Source: Roseococcus sp. (GTDB taxonomy: Bacteria; Pseudomonadota; Alphaproteobacteria; Acetobacterales; Acetobacteraceae). From it: 64,000 bases of DNA. The stretch lies in contig JAOAIK010000030.1 in NCBI GenBank assembly GCA_026414745.1, positions 1-64,000 on the forward strand, given 5' to 3'. The notes below the pieces were generated by a model that was not told where the DNA came from, searched no databases, and saw only the letters and a list, made by a program, of their open reading frames with translations. Both the position numbers and the translations under genes were made by a program. Positions 18,784-26,768 of the stretch are shown here, piece by piece; position 1 is the stretch's first letter, and every line of letters begins with the position of its first letter.

Positions 18784-19632
18784 ATGGACCAGCACGCCGC
18801 CCTCGCGCCCTTCGACCTGTTCCGCCCGGCCGCGCCGCGCTGCCCGCTCCTCTTCGCCTCGCCCCATTCGGGGCGCGACTATCCGGCGGAGTTCCTGGAG
18901 GCGGCGCGGCTCGACGCCACCGCGCTGCGCCGCAGCGAGGACGCCTTCGTGGAGGAGCTCTTCGCCACCGCGCCCCGGCTCGGCGCGCCGCTGCTCGCCG
19001 CCCGCTTCCCGCGCGCCTGGTGCGATGCGAACCGCGAGCCCTGGGAGCTCGATCCGGGCATGTTCGACGCGCCGCTCCCGCCCTGGGTGAACAGCGCAAG
19101 CCCCCGGGTGGGGGCGGGGCTCGGCACCATCGCGCGGGTGGTGGCCTCGGGCGAGGCCATCTACCGCCGCCGGCTCTCCTTCTGCGAGGCCGAGCGCCGG
19201 GTGCGCAGCTGCTGGGAACCCTTCCACGCCCAGCTTGCCGCGCTGATCGAGGAGACGCGCGCGCGCTTCGGCGCCTGCCTGCTGATCGACTGCCACTCCA
19301 TGCCCGCGCCTGCGGGCGGCGCGGATGGGCCGGACATCGTGCTGGGCGATGCGCACGGCACCTCCTGCGCGCCGCGCGCCACCCGGGCGCTGGAGGCGGC
19401 GCTGCAGCGCCAGGGCTTCCGGGTGCGCCGCAACGACCCCTACGCCGGCGGCTACATCACCCGCCATTACGGCCGTCCGCGCGAGCGGGTGCATGCGATC
19501 CAGGTCGAGATCGCCCGCGGCCTCTACATGGACGAGCAGCGCATCGAACGGCACGCGGGATTCGAGCGGCTGCGCGCCTCTCTCGCCGCGGTCATCGCGG
19601 GGTTGGTGGAGGCGGACTGGTCCTTCCTGTAG
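18784..19632 (+). CDS. N-formylglutamate amidohydrolase family protein (HutG-like)
   Basis: A 282-residue member of the FGase family. Visible motifs are ASPHSGRDYP near residue 25 with a likely metal-binding His, RFPRAWCDANREPWELDPGM near 75-94, LLIDCHSMPAP near 166 (metal-binding His) and VQVEIARGLYMDE-type GLYMDE near 241. The family hydrolyses N-formyl-L-glutamate to formate and glutamate in histidine breakdown, but many relatives act on other N-formyl or N-acyl amino acids. No hutU, hutH or hutF is nearby, so involvement in histidine degradation is not shown. A hairpin follows at 19679-19706. Confidence 0.85.
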   Translation: MDQHAALAPFDLFRPAAPRCPLLFASPHSGRDYPAEFLEAARLDATALRRSEDAFVEELFATAPRLGAPLLAARFPRAWCDANREPWELDPGMFDAPLPPWVNSASPRVGAGLGTIARVVASGEAIYRRRLSFCEAERRVRSCWEPFHAQLAALIEETRARFGACLLIDCHSMPAPAGGADGPDIVLGDAHGTSCAPRATRALEAALQRQGFRVRRNDPYAGGYITRHYGRPRERVHAIQVEIARGLYMDEQRIERHAGFERLRASLAAVIAGLVEADWSFL

Positions 19633-19678
19633 CCGGCCCTGGCACGGCGGCAAACCTGCCCGACACGGACATCCCGAG

Positions 19679-19706
19679 CCGGCGGACCGCTCCTTCCCGC
19701 CGCCGG
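19679..19706. terminator. Hairpin between convergent genes
   Basis: CCGGCGG (19679-19685) and CCGCCGG (19700-19706) form a 7-base stem with a 14-base loop between the FGase gene and the convergent 79-residue gene. There is no T tract, so it may only assist Rho-dependent termination. Confidence 0.35.
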
Positions 19707-19717
19707 GCGCGCGCGGC

Positions 19718-19957
19718 TCAGTCGCAGGCGCAGCCCGGGGTGGGGCCGCGGCTGCCGCGGACGACGTGATGATCCACCCATTCCGCCACCAGCCGCCGCG
19801 CCTCGGCCACCGAGGCCTCGGGGTGATGCACGCGATAGAGGGTGGTGCAGGCCTGGAAGGCGGCCAGGTCGCTCTGTCCCATCTCGCGCAGCTCGCGGTA
19901 GGCGGTGACGACGGCGCGCTCGCAGCGCCGCGCGATGTGGCTGAAGTCGCGACCCAT
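19718..19957 (-). CDS. Small uncharacterised protein (79 aa)
   Basis: I do not recognise this protein. The start MGRDFSHIARRCERAVVTAY follows a strong GGAGGGG site and a promoter-like sequence, which argues for a real gene. The product looks soluble and helical, with an amphipathic N-terminal helix, a middle QSDLAAFQACTTLYRVHHPE, a helix VAEARRLVAEWVDHHVVRGS, and a C terminus of GPTPGCACD with two Cys. The His-rich middle and the Cys pair could bind metal (speculation). It is convergent with the FGase gene and divergent from the host-attachment family gene. Confidence 0.7.
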   Translation of the reverse strand: MGRDFSHIARRCERAVVTAYRELREMGQSDLAAFQACTTLYRVHHPEASVAEARRLVAEWVDHHVVRGSRGPTPGCACD

Positions 19958-19994
19958 GGCCCCTCCAGTTGCGAATCGCTCGCAACACTCGGCG

Positions 19995-20023
19995 ACGATA
20001 GCGATATTTGAACGGGTGTTCAA
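19995..20023 (-). promoter_or_regulatory. Promoter with overlapping palindrome upstream of the 79-residue gene
   Basis: On the minus strand a -35 box TTGAAC (20018-20023) is separated by exactly 17 bases from a -10 box TATCGT (19995-20000). The -35 box is one arm of a palindrome TTGAAC-GGGT-GTTCAA (20008-20023), so a repressor bound there would block the promoter. TetR-type regulators often use sites of this form. The segment is AT-richer than its surroundings, which supports a regulatory role. Confidence 0.45.
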
Positions 20024-20107
20024 GTGTCGTCGGCCCCCCTTGCGCCGCCGCAACGCCCGCGCTGCGCTCAGCTGGCAGGGTAGGCCTGCAGAGCGAGGAG
20101 TCACGGC

Positions 20108-20560
20108 ATGACGAAACCCCGAGACTGGGCCTTGATCGCCGACGCGCAGCACGCGCGGGTGCTGGAGCGCACCGCCCCCGCCGGCCCCTGGCACGAGCTG
20201 GAGTCGGAGGCCGAGGAGCGGTTCGACCCGCCCTCGCGCGCCCAGGGCAGCGACCGGCCGGGCCGGGTCATCGAGAGCGTGGGCGGGGCGCGCCATGCCG
20301 TCGAGCCGCGCCACGATCCGCACCGCGAGGCCAAGCGCGCCTTCGCCGAGGAGCTGGCCGAGCGGCTGGAGGCGGCGCTGCGCGCGGGGCGCTGCCAGCG
20401 CCTGATCCTGGTCGCGCCGCCGGCCTTTCTCGGCGATCTGCGCGCCGCCCTCTCGCCGGCGGCGAAGCGCGCGCTGATCGGCACGTTGGACAAGGATCTG
20501 ACGCGCCACCCGCTGGCCGCGATCCTGCCGCATCTGGAGGAGGTCCGCGCGCCGGAGTGA
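20108..20560 (+). CDS. Host attachment/attenuation family protein (PF10116-like)
   Basis: A 150-residue protein with GCGAGGAG before its start. The pattern DWALIADAQHARVLER (residues 6-21), a disordered middle rich in charged residues, RRAFAEELAERLE-like KRAFAEELAERLE near 78, LILVAPPAFLGDLRAAL near 99-115 and LDKDLTRHPLAAILPHL near the C terminus fits the family described as required for attachment to host cells. The fold resembles eRF1 domain 3-like nucleases, and the molecular function is not established. It lies convergent with the tartrate dehydrogenase gene, 19 bases apart. Confidence 0.8.
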   Translation: MTKPRDWALIADAQHARVLERTAPAGPWHELESEAEERFDPPSRAQGSDRPGRVIESVGGARHAVEPRHDPHREAKRAFAEELAERLEAALRAGRCQRLILVAPPAFLGDLRAALSPAAKRALIGTLDKDLTRHPLAAILPHLEEVRAPE

Positions 20561-20579
20561 GGCCCGGCGGGCGCGCGCG

Positions 20580-21650
20580 TCAGGCCCGCGCCACCTCCTC
20601 GGCGATGGCCTTGCCCACCTCCACCGTGCCGGCATTGCCGCCCATGTCGCGGGTGCGCGGGCCGCCCTCGGCCAGAAGGCGCTCGATGGCGTCGGTGATG
20701 GCGCGGGCCGCCTCGCGCTCGCCCAGATGCTCGAGCATCATCGCCCCCGACCAGATCTGGCCGATCGGGTTGCAGATCCACTTGCCCGCGATGTCGGGGG
20801 CCGAGCCGTGCACCGGCTCGAACATGGAGGGAAAGCGCTTCTCGGGGTTGATGTTCGCGCTCGCCGCGATGCCGATGGAGCCCGCCACCGCCGGGCCGAG
20901 ATCGGAGAGGATGTCCCCGAACAGGTTCGATCCCACCACCACGTCGAACCAGTCGGGGTGCTGGACGAAATGGGCACAGAGGATGTCGATGTGGAACTGG
21001 TCGGCCGTCACGTCGGGATACTGCTTCGCCATCAGGGCGAAGCGCTCGTCCCAGTAGGGCATGGTGAAGGTGATGCCGTTGGACTTCGTGGCGCTGGTCA
21101 CCTTCTTGCGCGGCCGGGTGCGGGCGAGCTCGAAGGCGTAGCGCAGGATGCGGTCCGTGCCGGTGCGGGTGAAGATGCTCTGCTGGGAGACGAACTCGCG
21201 CTCGGTCCCCTCGAACATGCGCCCGCCGACGCTGCTGTATTCGCCCTCGGTGTTCTCGCGCACCACGTAGAAGTCGATCTCGTGCGGCTGGCGGTTCGCG
21301 AGCGGCGTGCGCGCGCCCGGCAGCAGCTTGCAGGGGCGCAGGTTCACATACTGGTCGAAGCCGCGGCGGATGGGGATGAGCAGGCCCCAGAGCGAGACAT
21401 GGTCGGGCACGCCGGGCCAGCCCACGGCGCCGAGGAAGATCGAGTCGCTCTCCTTCAGTCGTTCGAGCCCGTCCTCGGGCATCATCCGCCCGGTCTTGAG
21501 ATAGGTGTCGCAGGACCAGTCGTATTCGGTGAGCCTGAGCTCGAAGCCGAAGCGGCGCGCCGCGGCCTCCAGCACGCGCAGCCCCTCGGGCGTGGTCTCC
21601 TTGCCGATGCCGTCGCCGGGAATCACGGCGATGCGGTGGGTGCGGGTCAT
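20580..21650 (-). CDS. Tartrate/D-malate dehydrogenase (TtuC/DmlA-like)
   Basis: A 356-residue beta-decarboxylating dehydrogenase of the isopropylmalate/isocitrate dehydrogenase family, with GGAAGGAG before its start. Motifs include IPGDGIGKE at the N terminus, the substrate-binding arginine region RRGFDQYVNLRPCKLLPG (about residues 94-111), VVRENTEGEYSS (127-138), the metal-binding DILSDLGPAVAG near 243 and the NAD-binding EPVHGSAPDIAGK near 272-284. The sequence VRENTEGEYSSVGG is typical of tartrate/D-malate enzymes, not of LeuB. It would convert D-malate to pyruvate, or tartrate to oxaloglycolate, using NAD. Confidence 0.9.
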   Translation of the reverse strand: MTRTHRIAVIPGDGIGKETTPEGLRVLEAAARRFGFELRLTEYDWSCDTYLKTGRMMPEDGLERLKESDSIFLGAVGWPGVPDHVSLWGLLIPIRRGFDQYVNLRPCKLLPGARTPLANRQPHEIDFYVVRENTEGEYSSVGGRMFEGTEREFVSQQSIFTRTGTDRILRYAFELARTRPRKKVTSATKSNGITFTMPYWDERFALMAKQYPDVTADQFHIDILCAHFVQHPDWFDVVVGSNLFGDILSDLGPAVAGSIGIAASANINPEKRFPSMFEPVHGSAPDIAGKWICNPIGQIWSGAMMLEHLGEREAARAITDAIERLLAEGGPRTRDMGGNAGTVEVGKAIAEEVARA

Positions 21651-21679
21651 GGGCGTCTCCTTCCTCTCGCGGCGGCGGA

Positions 21680-22513
21680 TTACGCCGGGCCCCGGCCTGC
21701 GGCAATGCGCCGCAGGCCCGCCAGGGCCACCAGCGCCGCGGCGACGATCCCGACCCAGACCGCCGGGCGCGGCCCGAAGGCGAGGTCGAGATTGGCCAGC
21801 GCAATCCGCCCCGCCGGCAGGTTGGTGGCGAGCGCGTACCACAGGAACTCGATCAGCGCCGCGCCCAGCATCGCGCCGAGGCCGAGCGCCAGCAGCGCGC
21901 CGGGCCGCCCCTGCCAGGGCGCGGGCAGGACCCGCCAGCCCAGCAGCCAGAGCAGGAATCCCGCCAGCAGCACCGCCTGCGAGGCGTCGGACTTCGACTG
22001 GATGAAGGCGTGCAGCAGCGCCAGCGGCGCCAGCAGGAAGACCAGCCGGTGCAGCCGCTTCCAGCGCCGGCCGAGGCGCCTCATCCAGCCATCCGTGCTC
22101 GTCCAGCCCAGCACCGCGAGGCCGCACAGCGCCGCGAAGCCGATGGCGAGGTAGGCGCGCTGCGCGATCTCGGCCGCCACGCGCCACAGCACGCCGTTCT
22201 GCTCCGCCACGAAAAGGCCGAGATGCAGCCCCGCCCAGGCCAGCGCGCCGAGGCCGAGCATGCGCCGCAGCGCGAACAGCCGCGGCCAGCCCAGCACCCG
22301 CCCGAGCGGCGTGACCGCGAGCGTCAGCACCAGGAAGCGGATGGCCCAGCGCCCCGTCTCATGGGTGGCGCGCTCCACCGGATCAGGGCCGAGCGTGCCC
22401 GCCGCCCAGCCCTGCAGCAGCAGAAGCCCCGGCGCGGAGAGCAGCGCGAGCGCGGCGAGGCGCAGCCCGCAGACGCGGCCGGCGCGGTCCCGCCAGGGAG
22501 CGGTCAGAGCCAT
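21680..22513 (-). CDS. msrQ: MsrQ-like haem-binding membrane subunit of periplasmic methionine sulfoxide reductase
   Basis: A 277-residue integral membrane protein with about six or seven hydrophobic helices. Family motifs are HETGRWAIRFLVLTLAVTP (about residues 50-68), LRRMLGLGALAWAGLHLGLF with a haem-ligand His (near 97), and RLHRLVFLLAPLALLHAFIQ with two further His (near 153-168). MsrQ passes electrons from the quinone pool or flavin reductase to the periplasmic molybdoenzyme MsrP, which repairs oxidised methionine. No msrP is found in the window. It overlaps the ELM1-family gene by 10 bases, so the two are probably co-transcribed. Confidence 0.85.
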   Translation of the reverse strand: MALTAPWRDRAGRVCGLRLAALALLSAPGLLLLQGWAAGTLGPDPVERATHETGRWAIRFLVLTLAVTPLGRVLGWPRLFALRRMLGLGALAWAGLHLGLFVAEQNGVLWRVAAEIAQRAYLAIGFAALCGLAVLGWTSTDGWMRRLGRRWKRLHRLVFLLAPLALLHAFIQSKSDASQAVLLAGFLLWLLGWRVLPAPWQGRPGALLALGLGAMLGAALIEFLWYALATNLPAGRIALANLDLAFGPRPAVWVGIVAAALVALAGLRRIAAGRGPA

Positions 22514-23424
22514 CCGCGCGCCCGGATCGCGGCCGCCACCCGCCCCGTCTCGTCCAGCGCCGCGCGCGGCGGGGGCGGGGGCGCGCCGAGCGGCGCGGCC
22601 AGGCCGCGCGCGATGAGCCCCGCGGCCAGGGCGCGGTGGCGCGGCCCGAGCCCGCCCGGATCGGCGATCAGCAGCGGTGCGGTGGTCATCAGCGCCTCCG
22701 AGAGCATGGAGATGCTGTCGCCCGTCACCACGAGAAGATCGGCCAGCGCGAGAATGCCGAGATAGGGGTTCGCCCCCGGCGCGCCGTAGCGGTGCAGCCG
22801 GTGCGGCACGCCCGCGAGCGCCGCCGCCACCGCCTCGCCCGCCGCCGCGCCGGTGCGGCGCGAGGTGCTGGCCATCACCGAGGCGCCGAGCCCCGCCGCC
22901 GCGCGCGCGATGCGCCCCGCCGCCTCGGGCGCCATGCCCTCGCCCCGCACCGGCCCGCCCAGCAGCAGCCCGAGCCGCGGGCGGGGCAGGGCGGCGAGGT
23001 CGGGAAAGCCCGCCGCGGCCGCGGCCAGGGCAGCGGGGGTGACGCGGTGCATCGCCCCCTCGATCAGCATCAGGTTGGGCGCGGGGCGCGGCGCGTCATG
23101 CGCCCCGATCACCAGCAGGTCGAAGCGCGCGGCGCCGAAGCCCGGGCGCATGGCGTGCACCGTGCGCGCCCCGCGCGCGCCGAGCCAGAGCGCCACCGGC
23201 GCCGCCCGCCGCCCGGCCGAGATCACGAGGCGCGGCCAGGGCGGCGCGAACCGCACCCGCCCGCGCAGCCCGAGCAGGGTGGGGAAGGGCCAGGGCAGCC
23301 GCGCGAGCGGCCCCCATTCCAGCGCCAGCTCCCGGAAGGGCGCGCCCAGCCGCTCGGCCAGCCCCAGCGCCTGCGCCGCCGTGCCCGCCCGCGGGTCCCG
23401 CAGCACCCAGACGGCTTCGGTCAT
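22504..23424 (-). CDS. ELM1-like (mitochondrial fission protein family) glycosyltransferase-like protein
   Basis: A 306-residue member of the ELM1 family. The N terminus VWVLRDPRAGTAAQALGLAE and the motifs RLVISAGRRAAPVALWL (about residues 65-81), LGLLLGGPV near 150 and LLVVTGDSISMLSEALMT near 234-251 match the family. In plants ELM1 recruits dynamin to mitochondria. The bacterial proteins are uncharacterised and have a GT-B-like fold, suggesting nucleotide-sugar chemistry, perhaps on the cell envelope (inference). It is divergent from pyrE, with 51 bases between starts. Confidence 0.8.
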   Translation of the reverse strand: MTEAVWVLRDPRAGTAAQALGLAERLGAPFRELALEWGPLARLPWPFPTLLGLRGRVRFAPPWPRLVISAGRRAAPVALWLGARGARTVHAMRPGFGAARFDLLVIGAHDAPRPAPNLMLIEGAMHRVTPAALAAAAAGFPDLAALPRPRLGLLLGGPVRGEGMAPEAAGRIARAAAGLGASVMASTSRRTGAAAGEAVAAALAGVPHRLHRYGAPGANPYLGILALADLLVVTGDSISMLSEALMTTAPLLIADPGGLGPRHRALAAGLIARGLAAPLGAPPPPPRAALDETGRVAAAIRARGWL

Positions 23425-23452
23425 GGACGCCGCCTCGCCCGGGGGCTAACTC
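23424..23452 (+). promoter_or_regulatory. Possible promoter of pyrE
   Basis: TGGACG (23424-23429), 17 bases, then TAACTC (23447-23452). The predicted transcription start near 23459 leaves a short leader containing the AGGAAGAGGGG ribosome binding site of pyrE. The boxes match the consensus only moderately. Confidence 0.3.
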
Positions 23453-23475
23453 CGAAGCGCAGGAAGAGGGGTTCC

Positions 23476-24201
23476 ATGACGACGCACCACGCCTCGGAGT
23501 TCGATCGCGACGCGGCGCTGACCACCGCGCGCATCCTTCTGGAAATCCAGGCGGTGAACTTCCGCCCGGAGGAACCCTACACCCTCACCTCCGGCTGGAA
23601 GAGCCCCGTCTACATCGACTGCCGCAAGATCATCTCCTACCCGCGCGCGCGGGCGCGCATCTGCGACCTCGGCGTGGAGAAGATCAACCGCTGGGTGGGC
23701 TTCGAGACGATCGAGAGCATCGCAGGCGGCGAGACGGCTGGGATCCCGTTTGCCGCCTGGATCAGCGACCGCATGAACCTGCCCATGGCCTATGTGCGCA
23801 AGAAGCCCAAGGGCTTCGGCCGCAACGCGCTGATCGAGGGCGATGTGCCGGTGGGGAAGGAAACCCTGCTCGTCGAGGACCTCACCACCGACGGCGCCTC
23901 CAAGATCCGCTTCGCCGAGGCGCTGCGCGCGGCCGGGGCGCGCTGCGCGCACACCTTCGTCGTGTTCTACTACGGCGTCTTCCCCGGCAGCTTCGAGCAG
24001 ATGAAGGCCATGGGCCTCTCGCTGCACCACCTCGCCACCTGGTGGGACGTGCTCGAGGTCTGCCGCGAGCGCCCCTATTTCCCCGAAAGCGCCCTTGCTG
24101 CCGTGCGCCGCTTCCTGGAGGACCCGGTGGGCTGGAGCCGGGCCCATGGCGGGGTGGGCAGCCTCGAGGAGGCGCTGGCCCACAAGGGCGGCAAGGAGTA
24201 G
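23476..24201 (+). CDS. pyrE: Orotate phosphoribosyltransferase
   Basis: A 241-residue type I phosphoribosyltransferase. The start MTTHHASEFD follows AGGAAGAGGGG. Motifs are LTSGWKSPVYIDCRK (about residues 37-51) for orotate binding, IAGGETAGIPFA (about 83-94), the flexible catalytic loop VRKKPKGFGRNALIEG (about 107-122) and the PRPP-binding motif TLLVEDLTTDGASK (about 128-141). It makes orotidine 5'-phosphate from orotate and PRPP in de novo pyrimidine synthesis. The C terminus (about 35 extra residues) is longer than in E. coli PyrE. It precedes a peptide ABC transporter by 6 bases, probably without functional linkage. Confidence 0.93.
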   Translation: MTTHHASEFDRDAALTTARILLEIQAVNFRPEEPYTLTSGWKSPVYIDCRKIISYPRARARICDLGVEKINRWVGFETIESIAGGETAGIPFAAWISDRMNLPMAYVRKKPKGFGRNALIEGDVPVGKETLLVEDLTTDGASKIRFAEALRAAGARCAHTFVVFYYGVFPGSFEQMKAMGLSLHHLATWWDVLEVCRERPYFPESALAAVRRFLEDPVGWSRAHGGVGSLEEALAHKGGKE

Positions 24202-24207
24202 CCGGGC

Positions 24208-25854
24208 GTGGGGCGCCTTCTCCTCGCCCTGCTTCTGCTCGCCGCCCCGGCGCTCGCGCAGCCGCGCGAGACGCTCACCATCGGCATCACGCAATACCCC
24301 TCCACCCTGCACCCCAACATCGAGAACATGGTGGCGAAGTCCTATGTGCTGGGCTTCGCGCGTCGCCCCGTCACCGCCCATGACGCCGACTGGCGCCTCG
24401 TCTGCCTGCTCTGCGAGGAGCTGCCCAGCCTCGAGAACGGCCTCGCGCAGCGCGAGACGACGCCCGATGGCCGCCCGGGGCTTCGCGTCACCTGGGTGCT
24501 GCGCGAGGGGCTGCGCTGGGGCGACGGCACGCCGGTCACCACCGAGGATCTGCGCCTCACCTGGGAGGCGGGGCGCGAGGCCGCGACCGGCATGGGCCCC
24601 GCCGAGTTCTACCGCTCGGCCTACGAGTTCATCGCCGAAGGTCCGCGCCGCTTCACGCTGCGCTTCGACCGCGTGACCTTCGAGTTCGCGAGCCTCGGCG
24701 ACTTCGCGCCCCTGCCCGCGCATCTCGAGCGCGCGCGCTGGCAGGCCGATCCGCGCGGCTATCGCAGCCGCACCCTCTACGACACGGAGCCGACCCACCC
24801 CGGGCTCTGGAACGGCCCCTACCGCGTGGCGCAGGTGCAGCCGGGTGCGGCCATCACCCTCGAGCGCAACCCGCACTGGTCGGGCCCCGCGCCGCAGTTC
24901 CGGCGCATCACCGTGCGCACGGTGGAGAACACGCCGACGCTGGAGGCGCAGCTCCTCGCCGGGCAGATCGACATGATCGCGGGCGAGCTCGGCCTGCCGG
25001 TGGAGCAGGCGGCGGCGCTCATCCGCCGCACCGGCGCCCGCTTCCGCGCCGAGTTCCGCCCGGGCCTGATCTACGAGCACCTCGATCTCAACCTCGACCT
25101 GCCCGCCCTGCGCGACCGGCGAGTGCGCCAGGCGCTGCTGCTCGGGCTCGACCGCGCGCAGATCGTGGCGCGGCTCTTCGAGGGGCGGCAGACCGTCGCG
25201 CACAGCAGCGTGAACCCGCTCGACTGGCCGCATGACCCGGAGGTGCGGCAATACCCCTTCGACCCCGCCCGCGCCGCCGCCCTGCTCGCCGAGGCGGGCT
25301 GGACGCCGGGCCCCGACGGCATCCGGCGCAACGCCGCCGGCGAGCGCCTCTCCTTCGAGCTGATGACCACCGCGGGCAACCGCTCGCGCGAGGCGGTGCA
25401 GCAGGTGATCCAGGCGCAGTGGCGCGCGATCGGCGTCGAGGCGCGCATCCGCAACGAGCCGCCGCGCGTGCTGTTCGGCGAGACGCTCTCGCGCCGGCGC
25501 TTCCAGGGCGCCGTGCTGTTCGCCTGGGTCTCCGCCCCCGAGGGCGTGCCGCGCAGCGCGCTCCACTCCTCCGAAATCCCGAGCGCGGAGCGCAACTGGT
25601 CGGGCCAGAACTACACGGGCTTCCGCCACGCGGAGATGGACGCGATCCTGGAGGCGCTGCCCGTCGAGCTGGACCGCGAGGCGCGGCGCGCGCTGTGGCG
25701 CCGGCTGCAGGCCATCTACGCCGAGGAGCTGCCCGCCCTGCCGCTGTGGTTCCGCCAGGACGCGCACATCTGGCCGCCCTGGCTCGAGGGCGTGCGGCCC
25801 ACCGGCCACCTCAACCCCTCGAGCCTCTGGGCGGAGCACTGGAGGGCGCGGTGA
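24208..25854 (+). CDS. ABC transporter extracellular solute-binding protein, family 5 (peptide/nickel type)
   Basis: A 548-residue periplasmic binding protein that begins with GTG. The signal peptide GRLLLALLLLAAPALAQ is cut near ALAQ-PRE. Family 5 features are the N-terminal LTIGITQYPSTLHPNIENM, WVLREGLRWGDGTPVT (about residues 90-105), VRQALLLGLDRAQIV near 306 and the C-terminal LPLWFRQDAHIWPPWLEGV. It would bind oligopeptides or other large polar ligands for the two permeases encoded directly downstream. The next start lies inside its stop (GTGA), giving tight translational coupling. Confidence 0.9.
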   Translation: MGRLLLALLLLAAPALAQPRETLTIGITQYPSTLHPNIENMVAKSYVLGFARRPVTAHDADWRLVCLLCEELPSLENGLAQRETTPDGRPGLRVTWVLREGLRWGDGTPVTTEDLRLTWEAGREAATGMGPAEFYRSAYEFIAEGPRRFTLRFDRVTFEFASLGDFAPLPAHLERARWQADPRGYRSRTLYDTEPTHPGLWNGPYRVAQVQPGAAITLERNPHWSGPAPQFRRITVRTVENTPTLEAQLLAGQIDMIAGELGLPVEQAAALIRRTGARFRAEFRPGLIYEHLDLNLDLPALRDRRVRQALLLGLDRAQIVARLFEGRQTVAHSSVNPLDWPHDPEVRQYPFDPARAAALLAEAGWTPGPDGIRRNAAGERLSFELMTTAGNRSREAVQQVIQAQWRAIGVEARIRNEPPRVLFGETLSRRRFQGAVLFAWVSAPEGVPRSALHSSEIPSAERNWSGQNYTGFRHAEMDAILEALPVELDREARRALWRRLQAIYAEELPALPLWFRQDAHIWPPWLEGVRPTGHLNPSSLWAEHWRAR

Positions 25855-26768
25855 TCCGCCTCCTCGCCGCGCGGCTCGGGCAGATCGCGCTGGTCACGGC
25901 GCTGCTCTCCTTCGCCGCCTTCCTGCTGATCGGGCTGATGCCGGGCGATCCCATCGAGATCGCGATCGCGGGCGATCCGCGCCTTTCCAGCGAGGACGCC
26001 GCGCGGCTGCGCGCGCTGCACGGGCTCGATCAGCCGCTCTGGGCGCGCTACCTCGCCTGGGCGGGCGGGGTGCTCGAGGGGCGCTTCGGCCATTCCCGCC
26101 TCTTCGCCCTGCCGGTGGCGGCGCTGCTCTGGCCGGCGCTGATCGGGACGCTCGAACTCCTCGGCCTCGCGCTGCTGGTCGCGGGCGTTTGCGGCGTGGC
26201 GCTCGGGGCGCTGGCGGCGCTCCGGCCGCGGCTCGGGCCGCTCGTGCAGGGCTTCGCGCTCTTCGCCCAGGCGGTGCCGGCCTTCTGGCTGGGCATGCTG
26301 CTCATCATCCTCTTCGCCGTGCATCTGGGCTGGCTGCCCGCGGGCGGGAGCGAGGGCGGCTGGCGCGCGCTGGTGCTGCCCGTGGCCACGCTCGCCTTCG
26401 CCAATCTCGCGGCCTATGCGCGCCATGGCGCGGCGGCGCTCTCGGCCGCGCTCGAGGAGCCGCACATCCGCACCGCCCGCGCCAAGGGGGCGGGCGAGCG
26501 GCGCGTGCTGCTGCGCCACGCCCTGCCCAATGCCGCCGTGCCGCTGCTGACCGTCGCCGCCCTCGATGCGGGCGCGCTCGTCTCGGGCGCGCTGATCGCC
26601 GAGACGGTGTTCGCCCGGCCGGGCATGGGCAAGCTGATCTACGACGCGGTGATGGGCAGCGACTTCAACCTCGCCCTCATCGCGCTGCTGGTGGTGGCGG
26701 TGGTGACCATGCTCGCCACCCTCGCCGCCGATCTCGCGCAGCGCTGGCTCGATCCGAGGATCGCGTGA
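25851..26768 (+). CDS. ABC transporter permease, DppB/OppB type
   Basis: A 305-residue inner-membrane permease starting with GTG in a 4-base overlap. It has six hydrophobic helices, the N-terminal family signature FLLIGLMPGDPIEIAI (about residues 23-38), and the ATPase-contacting EAA loop IRTARAKGAGERRVLLRHALPN near 205-226 (here split over several motifs). The ending FARPGMGKLIYDAVMGSDF is typical of DppB. It forms the membrane channel with the next gene product. No ATPase gene is nearby, so the energising subunits must be encoded elsewhere. Confidence 0.9.
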   Translation: MIRLLAARLGQIALVTALLSFAAFLLIGLMPGDPIEIAIAGDPRLSSEDAARLRALHGLDQPLWARYLAWAGGVLEGRFGHSRLFALPVAALLWPALIGTLELLGLALLVAGVCGVALGALAALRPRLGPLVQGFALFAQAVPAFWLGMLLIILFAVHLGWLPAGGSEGGWRALVLPVATLAFANLAAYARHGAAALSAALEEPHIRTARAKGAGERRVLLRHALPNAAVPLLTVAALDAGALVSGALIAETVFARPGMGKLIYDAVMGSDFNLALIALLVVAVVTMLATLAADLAQRWLDPRIA

